The position numbers and the translations under genes were made by a program. Below the pieces are notes generated by a model. It saw only the letters and a list, made by a program, of their open reading frames with translations, ran no database searches and was not told the origin of the DNA. Below are positions 6,479 to 14,237 of a DNA stretch of 64,000 nt, piece after piece; the first letter of the stretch is position 1, and each line of letters begins with the position of its first letter. Location: positions 2,728,001 through 2,792,000 of the forward strand of contig NZ_AP022598.1 in assembly GCF_010725485.1 (NCBI RefSeq), written 5' to 3'. The stretch is from Mycolicibacterium parafortuitum (GTDB lineage Bacteria > Actinomycetota > Actinomycetes > Mycobacteriales > Mycobacteriaceae).

Positions 6479-7462
6479 TCAGGGGACGCGTGTCGTTATC
6501 GGTGTCCAAGGGTGCTCGCCGACTGTCGCGTTGCCGTCGCTGTCGACCGCGATGCCCCGGACTGAGGTGTGGCCGATCTCCGCTCGCTTAAGGCGGATCT
6601 TAGCCTTTCGCGTGCGCCTCCACCTCGGCGCGATCGTGGCCCAGTTCGCCGGAGGCTCGCCGCCATTTTGGAACCAGTCGGGTGCCAGAAACACGTCCTC
6701 CGCAAACGCGTTCAACTCTTCGCCGTGCGCCTTAATCTCGGCGCGTTCGGCGCGCATTGCGTCCTCCACCTGTAGCCAGAACCACTTGAAGAACTCCCGC
6801 ACCGACACGGTGTACCGCTGATAGATCGGCAGCAAGTCAACGGAATCCCCTGCAGCCTTGAGGTATTCGCGAACAGGCGCAGAGAGCCGGTCCCATTCGA
6901 GTAATGGCTTGGTGGAGAGCATGAACCGCAGTTCGCCGAGCGGAATCTGGGTGGACCAGTAGGTCGTCGCGTCTAGCTTGGGCAGGAACTTGTGTTGCGC
7001 ATAGTTCCGAAGGTCGACGATCAGCTTCGCCTCAATCTCAACGAAAAGCTCAAGCCGCTTCTCTGTGTACGGCCCTTGTTCGAACTCTGACGGGTCGCGG
7101 CCGACTTTGGGCCACACGTCGCGCAAGATGGCGCGCTGGCCGGAGATGAGCGCAGAGGCGGCACCTAGCGCATTCAGCAACAGCCGAGACAGTTCGACCG
7201 TGAACGGGTCGCCCACATCGGGATCCAGCGGGGGCTTCTGACCCGACTGGAATATCGCAGGATAGCGACTCAAGTGGTTCTGCAGTTCGGTGGTGTTCCC
7301 TCCGAACGCGTACGACGCGAAGTTGAGCATGCGCACCTGTTCCGCCAGCTCGTAGCCGCGCGTGGCCTTCAAGATCTGCTCGCGCTCCTTGAACTCGGCA
7401 ATCCACGGGTTCTTCCACGTGAAGCCAGCGTCCGATTCAACCCCGTCGTCCGTCCCCTCCAT
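6479..7462 (-). CDS. Islet hypothetical protein (327 aa)
   Basis: A soluble, mainly helical protein starting MEGTDDGVESDAGFTWKNPW. The ATG at 7462 is preferred over upstream in-frame starts (7471, 7570) because GGGAG lies about 11 nt before it. Visible segments include WIAEFKEREQILKATRGYEL, an all-helical middle with many Trp and Tyr, and a basic C-terminus (RRTRKAKIRLKRAEIGHTS). No catalytic motif stands out and no family is recognised. As the first gene reading inward from the right end of the islet, and paired with a membrane protein, it is the main cargo candidate. Confidence 0.6.
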   Translation of the reverse strand: MEGTDDGVESDAGFTWKNPWIAEFKEREQILKATRGYELAEQVRMLNFASYAFGGNTTELQNHLSRYPAIFQSGQKPPLDPDVGDPFTVELSRLLLNALGAASALISGQRAILRDVWPKVGRDPSEFEQGPYTEKRLELFVEIEAKLIVDLRNYAQHKFLPKLDATTYWSTQIPLGELRFMLSTKPLLEWDRLSAPVREYLKAAGDSVDLLPIYQRYTVSVREFFKWFWLQVEDAMRAERAEIKAHGEELNAFAEDVFLAPDWFQNGGEPPANWATIAPRWRRTRKAKIRLKRAEIGHTSVRGIAVDSDGNATVGEHPWTPITTRVP

Positions 7463-7544
7463 GTGGACCATTCTCCCAGCCGCGCCCCTGCGGCACGACG
7501 CATTTTCGGTTTGGTGCCTGGGGCAGCAAACATCTGCTGCGGGT

Positions 7545-7569
7545 AGTTCCGTTGCGCATTCGTTGTGCA
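7545..7569 (+). repeat. Islet subterminal direct repeat, right copy
   Basis: Matches 3317-3341 at 22 of 25 positions and in the same orientation. It lies about 130 bp inside the right attachment repeat. Confidence 0.5.
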
Positions 7570-7702
7570 ACCCTGAGGGGGTTAGCCCTGAAAGGGTGTC
7601 GCCTGGTCCGGTAGCTGAACGCGGCCAGATATGCGCTCTAGCTGGGGATCTGACCAGTCGTAGGGTTGCTTAGCCGCAGGTCGAAATAGCCGCCTGCAGG
7701 TT
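7570..7702. other. Right end of islet, no gene seen
   Basis: Between the subterminal repeat and the right attachment copy there is no credible open frame. The stretch probably also holds the promoter of the minus-strand cargo operon, but no clear -10/-35 pair was found. Confidence 0.4.
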
Positions 7703-7746
7703 CTTAAAATCCGCCAAGTGTCGGTTCGAGTCCGACTGGGGGCACC
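7703..7746 (+). repeat. attR: displaced tRNA-Leu 3' half
   Basis: A second copy of the tRNA segment 3222-3265 (40/44 identical). Its T arm reads GTCGG-TTCGAGT-CCGAC. The two changes on each side are compensatory (G-C to C-G and A-T to G-C), so the arm still pairs perfectly. It lacks the 5' half and is not a tRNA gene. Confidence 0.8.
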
Positions 7747-7784
7747 GAAACAGTCTCTGTCGCCAGAATGCCCCGACGCGATCC

Positions 7785-8810
7785 CTACTCACTCACCCGA
7801 ATGAGTACCTTGCCGGTCACCCCGTTCTCGACCGCGTCGTGGGCGGCCGCGGTGTCCTCGAGCGAAAAGTAGTGCACGGGAAGCCCGTTGCTCTCGCCGA
7901 CACCCATCGCTCCGTCGCGGACCGCCGCGGCCACATCCTCGCGACCGTGCGCCAGCGCGTCGGCACCGACGGTGTAGAGGACCAGGAACTGATACCGGGC
8001 GTTGACCCACATGTTCGACATGACGTCGAGCTCCACACTCCCGCCACCGTCGTTGGCGTAGATCGCGATCGTCGCCCGGTTCGACACCACGGCCGCATCG
8101 AGTGCGGCGTTGGCCGCCGGTGCGACCTCGACGACGATGTCGACCCCGTCGGGCGCGATAGCGCGGATCGCCGCCACGGTGTCACCGGCTTTGTAGTTCA
8201 CGATGTGGTCGGCACCCGCCGCGGCGGCCAGCGCCTCCTTCTCGGGCGTGCTGACCGTGGTGATCACGCGGGCACCAGCCCACCGAGCCAATTGGATGGC
8301 GGCATGACCGACCGCACCGGCACCACCGGCGACGAGCACCGTCGCTCCGGCCAGCGCTCCGGGCCGCAGCCGCGACGGCCACCCCTCCGCGACCGTCAGC
8401 GCCCGGTGCGCGGTGACCGCCGGCACCCCGAGGCTCGCCCCGACATCGAAGCCGACGTCGTCGGGCAGCCGGACCACCGAGGCGACGGGCAGCACGACGT
8501 ACTCCTGCGCCGTACCGTCGGGCCGCTGGAGCTGGGCCATGAAAACCCACACCCGATCACCGACCGCCAGGTCGGAGACGCCGTCGCCGACGGCGTCCAC
8601 CACTCCGGCGCCGTCGTGGTGGGGCACGATTTCGGGGAAGTCCAGTTCTTGGCCGGGGCCCGCACCCTTGCGGTGCTTCCAGTCGGTGGGATTGACCCCG
8701 GACACCACGATCCGCACTCGCACCTGGCCGGCCCCCGGCTCGGGAACCTCCCGGTCTCGCAGCTGCAGGACCGAACTGTCGCCGGTGCGGGAGTAGGTGA
8801 TCGCCTTCAT
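7785..8810 (-). CDS. NADPH:quinone reductase-like zinc-independent MDR oxidoreductase
   Basis: A 341-aa medium-chain dehydrogenase/reductase, quinone oxidoreductase branch. The start MKAITYSRTGDSSVLQLRD is preferred over a GTG seven codons upstream. The GroES-like domain (1-130) contains VVSGVNPTDWKHRKG, typical of the branch without the alcohol-dehydrogenase zinc Cys. The Rossmann segment ATVLVAGGAGAVGHAAIQLA (about 160-180) binds NADPH. The C-terminal LEDTAAAHDAVENGVTGKVLIRV is the usual family ending. Likely role: reduction of quinones or enones in the cytosol. It lies directly beyond the islet. Confidence 0.85.
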   Translation of the reverse strand: MKAITYSRTGDSSVLQLRDREVPEPGAGQVRVRIVVSGVNPTDWKHRKGAGPGQELDFPEIVPHHDGAGVVDAVGDGVSDLAVGDRVWVFMAQLQRPDGTAQEYVVLPVASVVRLPDDVGFDVGASLGVPAVTAHRALTVAEGWPSRLRPGALAGATVLVAGGAGAVGHAAIQLARWAGARVITTVSTPEKEALAAAAGADHIVNYKAGDTVAAIRAIAPDGVDIVVEVAPAANAALDAAVVSNRATIAIYANDGGGSVELDVMSNMWVNARYQFLVLYTVGADALAHGREDVAAAVRDGAMGVGESNGLPVHYFSLEDTAAAHDAVENGVTGKVLIRVSE

Positions 8811-8862
8811 AGGACGGACAACGCGAGGCACGGCACCAGATGTTCCTGACGCCTCGACCGCA

Positions 8863-9762
8863 TCACCGGGCGACCGGGGCTGGACTCCCGACAGACTGCT
8901 CTTCCTGACTGGCCGTCATCACCCACCGGATCCCGCCGACGAGCACCTGTCCGGCGGCCCGCACCGCCGTCGCCTCCAGGGGCGGGAAGTACGGCAGCCA
9001 CAACGGTTTTCGTGCCCACACCGGCAGCATCGCGACCGCGGTCGCAGACAGCACTCCGTACGGTGCGCGTGCCGCCAACGGCAGCGGCGGCGTCAACAAC
9101 AAAAACCGGGCGGCATCGCGGGCGGCTGCGGTACCGCGCAGCTCCGGCCGGTAGGCGGTGATCCGCTCGCGCAACTCGCCCTCGGTGCGGGGAGGATCAG
9201 GCACACCCAAAGCCGTTGCGACGCGGGCGGTGTCGGCGACGTACCCGTCCCGGCCGGCCTGGTCGAGAGGCTGTGCCCCGTACCGCTGGTGCGCCAGCAG
9301 GAAGCTGTCGATCTCGGCGATGTGCACCCATTCGAGAAGGTGGGGATCGCCGGCTTCATACGGTGTGCCGTCCGGCGCCACCCCGCGCACCCGGCGGTGG
9401 ATGCCGCGCACCTTGTCGACGGCCCGCTGCGCCTCGGCGTCGGGCCCGAACGTCGTCACCGCGAGGAACGTACTGGTGCGCTGCAGACGTCCCCACGGGT
9501 CGGCGCGGTAGTCGGAGTGCTCGGCGACGCCGGCCATCGCCAACGGATGCAGGGATTGCAGCAGCAGCGCCCGAAGTCCTCCGACGAACATCGACGCGTC
9601 GCCGTGCACTCGGCGGATCGGTCGATCCTCGGCAAACCATCGAGGTCCCGGAGTGCCGTGGATACGTACTCGGTTGTCCGGCCCGTCGGGGCCGGCCACC
9701 ATTCCGAACACCGCGCGGCCCAAGGCGCTCCTGATCGCCGCCACTTCCCGCGCCAACACCAT
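8863..9762 (-). CDS. MpaB-like oxygenase family protein (DUF2236)
   Basis: A DUF2236/latex-clearing-protein-related protein of the family that includes mycophenolic acid MpaB. Diagnostic blocks are VHGDASMFVGGLRALLLQSLHPLAMAGVAEHS, containing the heme-region His, then LLEWVHIAEIDSFLLAHQRYG and PYFPPLEATAVRAAG. The family is thought to bind heme and oxidise hydrophobic substrates. The frame is open to 9930, but the first part is atypical; MVLAREVAAIRSALG (9762) gives a normal family length of about 300 aa. No strong ribosome site supports either start. It is divergent from the nitroreductase gene at 9971. Confidence 0.75.
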   Translation of the reverse strand: MVLAREVAAIRSALGRAVFGMVAGPDGPDNRVRIHGTPGPRWFAEDRPIRRVHGDASMFVGGLRALLLQSLHPLAMAGVAEHSDYRADPWGRLQRTSTFLAVTTFGPDAEAQRAVDKVRGIHRRVRGVAPDGTPYEAGDPHLLEWVHIAEIDSFLLAHQRYGAQPLDQAGRDGYVADTARVATALGVPDPPRTEGELRERITAYRPELRGTAAARDAARFLLLTPPLPLAARAPYGVLSATAVAMLPVWARKPLWLPYFPPLEATAVRAAGQVLVGGIRWVMTASQEEQSVGSPAPVAR

Positions 9763-9970
9763 GCTCTCGACGGTACGTGGCCCGCCGGAAAAGCGAGCGC
9801 GGGCGGGCTTGGTCGGCGTAAACACCACGGCGGCGGACGAGAAGACTCGGCACGCGCGGGTGGCTCCCGTGGTCGGCCAGGTCGTGAGGCGCGGGGCGGC
9901 CAACTCGTCGCGTCCTGTCACGATCGCCAAGAGGCCGGTGATGCCCTCGGCCGATACCTAGACTCCGAGA

Positions 9971-10366
9971 ATGCGTATGCCACGCCGAATCGCCGAGTTC
10001 AACAAGCGGGTCACCAACCCGGCGGCGCGCGCGATCACGCCGTGGCTTCCGAACCTCGGGACGCTGGAGCACGTCGGGCGCAAGTCCGGCAAGCGATATC
10101 GGACACCTCTATTGGTGTTCGACACCCAGGACGGTTACGCCTTCCTCATCGGCTACGGCCCACAGACGAACTGGGTGAAGAACGTGCTGGCCGGCGGTCC
10201 GACGGTGCTGCACAAGCGGGGACAGGCCGTCGCGCTCGTCAACCCACGGGTGGTGAGCAAGGCCGAAGCCGCAGACCTCGTGATGCCCGGTTCCCGGGTG
10301 CTCTACCGCGCGTTTCCCTACAACGAGGCAGTCCTTCTGCTGACGACCGCTGATTCCGCGGGCTGA
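9971..10366 (+). CDS. Deazaflavin (F420)-dependent nitroreductase-family protein
   Basis: A 131-aa split-barrel protein of the Ddn/DUF385 family common in mycobacteria. It shows the family core LEHVGRKSGKRYRTPLLVF (about residues 34-52), then DGYAFLIGYGPQTNWVKNVLAGG, where the Trp-x-x-N helix contacts the F420 region. Related enzymes use reduced F420 to reduce quinones or nitro compounds; the substrate here is unknown. The distance to the divergent MpaB-like gene allows a shared promoter region. Confidence 0.85.
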   Translation: MRMPRRIAEFNKRVTNPAARAITPWLPNLGTLEHVGRKSGKRYRTPLLVFDTQDGYAFLIGYGPQTNWVKNVLAGGPTVLHKRGQAVALVNPRVVSKAEAADLVMPGSRVLYRAFPYNEAVLLLTTADSAG

Positions 10367-10380
10367 ACCTCGCGACGCCT

Positions 10381-11175
10381 TCAGTCGCTCAGCGACGTCG
10401 GCGCGACGGGGAAATCGAAGTACGTGTCGGGAAATGTCTCGGGCTTGAAGGTGAAGTGCCACCACTCGTATTCGTAGTTCTGCAGGCCCTGCCGTTCGAG
10501 ACCGTCCTTGAGTAGCAGCCGATTCTTCAACTGCTCGCCCTGCACCCGGGGGTCCAGGGTGTGCGAGAGGGTGTCGAAGCAGTCGTAGCCGGTGCCCATG
10601 TCGATGCTGTTGTCGGGGAAGCGTTCGGGCTGCGGTGCCGCACAGTCCACCAGCGGTTGGCCAGGCTCATAGGGTGCGGTGGGTGCCGCCGGCAGGCGGA
10701 CCAGGGTCAGGTCCACGGTATCGCCTCGGCTGTGCCCGGACTTGTCGGCGATGTAGCCGTCGTCGAACAGCCGCGACTTGTCCACTCGCGGATAGAACTC
10801 TGCTTTCATTCGCTGATCGGTCAGATCAGCTGCCCAGGTGACGAATTCGTTCACGGCGCGCTGCGGGCGATAACAGTCGTAGATCTTCAGGGAATAGCCC
10901 TCTGCCAGGAACTGCTGCTGCGCGCGGTGCAGCGCCTCGGCGGCAGGACGGGTGAGAATGCACATCGGTGTCTGGTACCCGTCGACCGGTTCGCCGGTGA
11001 AGTTGTGGGGTGTGGCGTAGCGAATGTCCAGCAGGATCGTGGAATCGACATCGCTGAGCGAGACGAACTCCGGTGGTGCGGTCGGCTCCGGTTGCGCCGC
11101 GGCGCCCGGCCCGGTCGCAACGGTCGCCAGGAACGCAGCCGCGGCCACAGCGGCCGCCTTCAGCAGGAAAGGCAT
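10381..11175 (-). CDS. Secreted D-Ala-D-Ala dipeptidase, VanX family
   Basis: A 264-aa peptidase M15D protein. An N-terminal signal peptide (hydrophobic residues 4-22, AAA cleavage near 27) sends it out of the cytosol. The VanX zinc signature is intact: SGHSRGDTVDL with His148 and Asp155, and EWWH with catalytic Glu237 and His240. It should cleave D-Ala-D-Ala or related dipeptides in the cell wall compartment. Export makes peptidoglycan turnover more likely than vancomycin resistance; no vanA/vanH genes are nearby. It is convergent with the nitroreductase gene (14 bp) and divergent from the next. Confidence 0.88.
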   Translation of the reverse strand: MPFLLKAAAVAAAAFLATVATGPGAAAQPEPTAPPEFVSLSDVDSTILLDIRYATPHNFTGEPVDGYQTPMCILTRPAAEALHRAQQQFLAEGYSLKIYDCYRPQRAVNEFVTWAADLTDQRMKAEFYPRVDKSRLFDDGYIADKSGHSRGDTVDLTLVRLPAAPTAPYEPGQPLVDCAAPQPERFPDNSIDMGTGYDCFDTLSHTLDPRVQGEQLKNRLLLKDGLERQGLQNYEYEWWHFTFKPETFPDTYFDFPVAPTSLSD

Positions 11176-11307
11176 CCGTCTATTTCAACACCGACCCGTC
11201 GACGCCGCAGGATGACCCCGGCCATCGGGCCATGCAAACTCCTTGCCGGATAACCAGGCCGAATCTCAGCCACTGCGGCGCAGTGGCGCCGTCCCCATAA
11301 TCGGGAG

Positions 11308-11856
11308 ATGGCGACTCTCGGCCGCAGACTGGTTCTACTGACGGTGACCGCACTGCTGACAGTCGCAGCCCTCACCGGGGTGGACGCGCGCGCTGAGCAG
11401 CCCGGTGAGCCGTCGATACGGGTCACCGCCGCCGTCGACGTCGTGGGCGATGTCGACGTACCCAGGACATGGACGCTCGACGAACTGCGAACCCTGGCTC
11501 CCCACACCGAGACCGTGACGTTCCAGACCCACACCGGACCCGAGACACACACCTATGCCGGAGGCCTTCTCGACGCGGTGCTCGCCGCGTCCCGGCCGCG
11601 CGGCGACAACAGCCAGACCAACCCGCTGCTGTCGGTCGCGGTTCTGGTCACCGGCGCCGACGGATACACCGCGGCGCTGTCCTGGGGCGAGAGCAGTCCC
11701 ACCGTGTCGCCGAGACCCGCGATGCTCGCCCTCGTCGAGGACGGCAACGTCCTGGACCGGCCACGGCTCGTCCTTCCTACCGACCTCGCCGGTGGCCGGC
11801 AGGTCAGGGACGTCGTGACACTGCGTGTTGTGAACCTCGCGGCACCGGTGGCCTGA
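11308..11856 (+). CDS. Exported molybdopterin-oxidoreductase-domain-like protein
   Basis: A 182-aa protein with a signal peptide (residues 1-29, RRLVLLTVTALLTVAALTGVDARA). The mature part resembles the small sulfite-oxidase-like oxidoreductase domain: VVGDVDVPRTWTLDELRTLAPHTETVTF, an ETHTYAGGLLDAVL segment, and a C-terminal RLVLPTDLAGGRQVRDVVTLRVV. The Cys ligand of true molybdoenzymes is not evident, so it may be a non-catalytic relative. GGGAG and a CATAAT -10-like box precede the ATG. Function is unknown. Confidence 0.7.
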   Translation: MATLGRRLVLLTVTALLTVAALTGVDARAEQPGEPSIRVTAAVDVVGDVDVPRTWTLDELRTLAPHTETVTFQTHTGPETHTYAGGLLDAVLAASRPRGDNSQTNPLLSVAVLVTGADGYTAALSWGESSPTVSPRPAMLALVEDGNVLDRPRLVLPTDLAGGRQVRDVVTLRVVNLAAPVA

Positions 11857-11947
11857 ATCCACAGATTCGTCTCAGCTACCGCGTCCGCCTCGGAGTTACC
11901 GTCGATGACCGTGGGGATTCAGGGCAGCGCGAGGTAACCGGCACATC

Positions 11948-12172
11948 ATGTTCCGCCGCCAAAACTACTTCAGCGCCGCGGTCATCGGGGTCGCTGTCGG
12001 CGTCGTGGCGGCCGTCGCACTCGGTGTTTCCTTCTACTTGTTGACTGATTGGCTCGACGAGTCCATGCGCGCCGACTGCATCCGCGACATCGCCGAACCG
12101 TTCCCGGCTGTGAAACTCACCGACGAGGCACGCCTCGCCAAATACCTCACGCAGCTCGTGGGCATGGACTAG
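11948..12172 (+). CDS. Small membrane-anchored hypothetical protein
   Basis: A 74-aa protein with one transmembrane segment (AAVIGVAVGVVAAVALGVSF, about residues 10-29) and a C-terminal soluble part, LTDWLDESMRADCIRDIAEPFPAVKLTDEARLAKYLTQLVG. The length and clean hydrophobic pattern support a real gene. No strong ribosome site is visible. No family is recognised. It lies 91 bp after the molybdopterin-domain protein on the same strand and may share its transcript. Confidence 0.55.
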   Translation: MFRRQNYFSAAVIGVAVGVVAAVALGVSFYLLTDWLDESMRADCIRDIAEPFPAVKLTDEARLAKYLTQLVGMD

Positions 12173-12215
12173 GAGACGGGCCAGACCGAAAGCAGCTGTG
12201 GTCCGTGGTCGCCGG

Positions 12216-12758
12216 TCAATGGGTCGCCGGTGACAACCCGTAACGGCGCACGACGTCGTCGAGCCAGTCGGGGGTGGCGTAGGTCAGCCCGTACTTCGCG
12301 GCGAGTTCGGCGAATTCGGCCGACTCGTGCAGCGGGCCACCCGGCCGGGACCCGGAGACACCGGAGGTGAGGAGCTCACCCAACTCCCGGAAGTAGTTCT
12401 CGAATCCGTTGCCGGGAGTGATGACTTCGAGGATCCGGCCCGGTTCGCGTCCCGCGTTCCACATCGCGTGAAGCTGGCCGCGCGGTTTGGTGATGACGCC
12501 GCCGGGTCCGAGCACGACCTCGTCGTCGTCGGATCGGAAGCCGATCTCCCCGGTAAGCACGTAGGAGTGCTCGTCCTCGCGGGTGTGTCGATGCGCCGCG
12601 GTGATCGCGCCGACCGGGAACGGGTGCTCGACAATCGACACCAGCCCGCCGGTCGTCATGCTGGTCAATTTCAGGATGGCGCCGAACCCGGGGATGGGCA
12701 CGACGTCGCCCTCCCCGGGCGCGACGACGGTCAGCACCGCGTCAGGTGTGGTGGGCAT
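12216..12758 (-). CDS. Cupin-domain protein
   Basis: A 180-aa single-domain cupin. Motif 1 is seen as AAHRHTREDEHSYVLTGEIGF (about residues 54-74) with His and Glu metal ligands; motif 2 is GGVITKPRGQLHAMWNAG (about 86-103). Such proteins bind Fe, Mn or Zn and act as dioxygenases, isomerases or sensors of small polar compounds. It is the third gene of a minus-strand operon (HD, nitroreductase, cupin) with gaps of 16 and 27 bp, divergent from a GlxA-type regulator. Substrate unknown. Confidence 0.82.
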   Translation of the reverse strand: MPTTPDAVLTVVAPGEGDVVPIPGFGAILKLTSMTTGGLVSIVEHPFPVGAITAAHRHTREDEHSYVLTGEIGFRSDDDEVVLGPGGVITKPRGQLHAMWNAGREPGRILEVITPGNGFENYFRELGELLTSGVSGSRPGGPLHESAEFAELAAKYGLTYATPDWLDDVVRRYGLSPATH

Positions 12759-12785
12759 GATTGTTCTGCCTTTCTGGGAACGGGG

Positions 12786-13490
12786 TCAGCCGGCCGCGGA
12801 CAGCGCCGGCGCGGCGTCCTGTTGCGGGGGCCACAGCGGCTGAGGCACCTCGACGCCGAACGACCCGTCCCAGCGGTTGCGGGACGAGACCTCGTGCACG
12901 GGGCGGCGATTGGCCGCGACACCCCAGCTGCCCCTCGGATATCCCAGGGCCAGCATCGCCGACATCTTCCAACCCTCGGCGACCGGCACCCCGAGCAGTT
13001 CGTCGACCCGATCTTCGAAGTTGCGCAACACCATCGTCATCACCCCGCCGACGCCTTCGGCGCGGGCGGCGAGCAGCAGGCTCCAGATCGCCGGATAGAT
13101 GTTGGCGCCGCCGAGATCGTCGATGGCGAAGACGAAGATCAACAGGGGCAGTTCGTCGAAGTGGTCGGCCAGGTAGTTCCCGGAGACCTTCATCCGGCGC
13201 ATCGAATCGGCGTGAGCAGCCAGATCGGCGCCCGGGGCCGGAACCACCATGGGTCCGGAGCCGGTGGCGAACTTCTGGTACTCGAGTTCGCGGGCCTGCC
13301 GGAACAGGTGGGCGAACTCGTGGATCAGCGCGGGATCGTCCACGGCCACGAAGTGCCAGCGTTGGGTGTTGCCCCCGTTGGGTGCGCGCACAGCGGCGTC
13401 GAGGATGCGGGCCTGGGTGTCCAGCGGAATCGGGTCCGGCCGCAGCCGCCGCATCATCCTGGTGGTGTAGAGGGCTTCGTAGATGTTCAT
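12786..13490 (-). CDS. Nitroreductase-family FMN oxidoreductase
   Basis: A 234-aa nitroreductase. The N-terminal YTTRMMRRLRPDPIP (residues 8-22) supplies the basic FMN-phosphate contacts. RAPNGGNTQRWHFVAVDD (about 35-52) is the classic FMN loop. MLALGYPRGSWG (about 191-202) is the C-terminal glycine-rich FMN segment. It would reduce nitro, quinone or ene substrates with NAD(P)H in the cytosol. It is the middle gene of the operon with the HD and cupin proteins, which suggests a shared detoxification or degradation task. Confidence 0.85.
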   Translation of the reverse strand: MNIYEALYTTRMMRRLRPDPIPLDTQARILDAAVRAPNGGNTQRWHFVAVDDPALIHEFAHLFRQARELEYQKFATGSGPMVVPAPGADLAAHADSMRRMKVSGNYLADHFDELPLLIFVFAIDDLGGANIYPAIWSLLLAARAEGVGGVMTMVLRNFEDRVDELLGVPVAEGWKMSAMLALGYPRGSWGVAANRRPVHEVSSRNRWDGSFGVEVPQPLWPPQQDAAPALSAAG

Positions 13491-13506
13491 CGTCGGCTCC
13501 GCTGCG

Positions 13507-14148
13507 CTACTCGGGCCAGCTGTTGGTCTCGATGAGCTCGACGAAATCCGTGCGGCGGAAACCGGGGTCGAAATGCGCCAGCACGTCGTCGTTCATCGTC
13601 CCGAAGGTGGTGTCGGGCCGGTGCTTCATCCCGTCGTTGAACGCCGCCAGGATGCGCTTCTTGAAGTCGGGGCGCGGATGCGCGGCGGTCACCGCGGCGA
13701 TCGCGTCGGGGGAGAGCTCGTCGCGGCCGAGGCCGATCACGTCGGTCTCCACACCGGCGTTGACCAGCGCGACCTCGGGATCAAGATGTTGGGGGACACC
13801 GGGAGTGGTGTGCAGGGCGATGCTCAGCCACACCGTGCGGGCGGCGACTGGGTCGACGCCGCGCTGCAGCAGGAAGTCCCGTGCCGCGTTGGCGCCGTCG
13901 ACCTCGAAGCGCAACGCCGAGGTGCGGTAGCGCTCGGTGAGGCCGAGGTCGTGGAACATCGCCCCGACGTAGAGCAGTTCGAGGTCGGGTTGCAGCCCCG
14001 ACCGTTGCCCCCGCAGCGCGCCGAACAGATACACCCGGCGGGAGTGGTCGAAGAGCAGATCGTCCTCGGCCTCGCGGATGAAGTCGGTCGCTTCGCGCAC
14101 CAGTGCGCTGTCGGGGATCGCTATCCCGGCGATCGTCTGGATTGTCAT
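13507..14148 (-). CDS. HD-domain hydrolase, cyanamide-hydratase-like
   Basis: A 213-aa HD-superfamily protein. Metal ligands are visible as DHSRRV (His35) and AMFHDLG (His66-Asp67), with later helices carrying ALHTTPGV. The order resembles cyanamide hydratase-like HD proteins found near nitrile and isocyanide metabolism genes, but the substrate is not proven. The ATG at 14148 follows AGGAGG at ideal spacing; upstream in-frame starts to 14211 are rejected. It is the first gene of the operon that continues with the nitroreductase and cupin. Confidence 0.8.
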   Translation of the reverse strand: MTIQTIAGIAIPDSALVREATDFIREAEDDLLFDHSRRVYLFGALRGQRSGLQPDLELLYVGAMFHDLGLTERYRTSALRFEVDGANAARDFLLQRGVDPVAARTVWLSIALHTTPGVPQHLDPEVALVNAGVETDVIGLGRDELSPDAIAAVTAAHPRPDFKKRILAAFNDGMKHRPDTTFGTMNDDVLAHFDPGFRRTDFVELIETNSWPE

Positions 14149-14237
14149 GGTCACCCTCCTGAATCGGACTCTTACGGTCGAGTCAACGCAGGTGGGGGCC
14201 GACGGACGCACGGCTATTGCGCCGTTCGGCCCACAGA

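Larger units (their letters stand above)
3222..7746. mobile_element. tRNA-Leu-integrated islet of about 4.5 kb
   Basis: The segment runs from the anticodon loop of the tRNA-Leu gene to a second copy of the tRNA 3' half. It holds two small plus-strand genes, then a convergent block of minus-strand genes (a four-gene overlapping cluster, a membrane protein and a 327-aa protein). None matches chromosomal housekeeping families. Base composition is visibly less GC-rich than the flanks. No integrase, excisionase, replication or capsid gene was recognised, so it is either a satellite-type element mobilised in trans or a deleted remnant. Similar 25-nt repeats lie just inside both ends. Confidence 0.75.

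Noticed and set aside
7698..7746. Second tRNA gene at the right end of the islet
   Set aside because: Only the anticodon loop, T arm and acceptor 3' strand are present; no acceptor 5' strand or D arm.
10381..11175. Vancomycin resistance determinant
   Set aside because: The VanX-like enzyme is exported and has no vanH/vanA partners; cell-wall dipeptide turnover is more likely.
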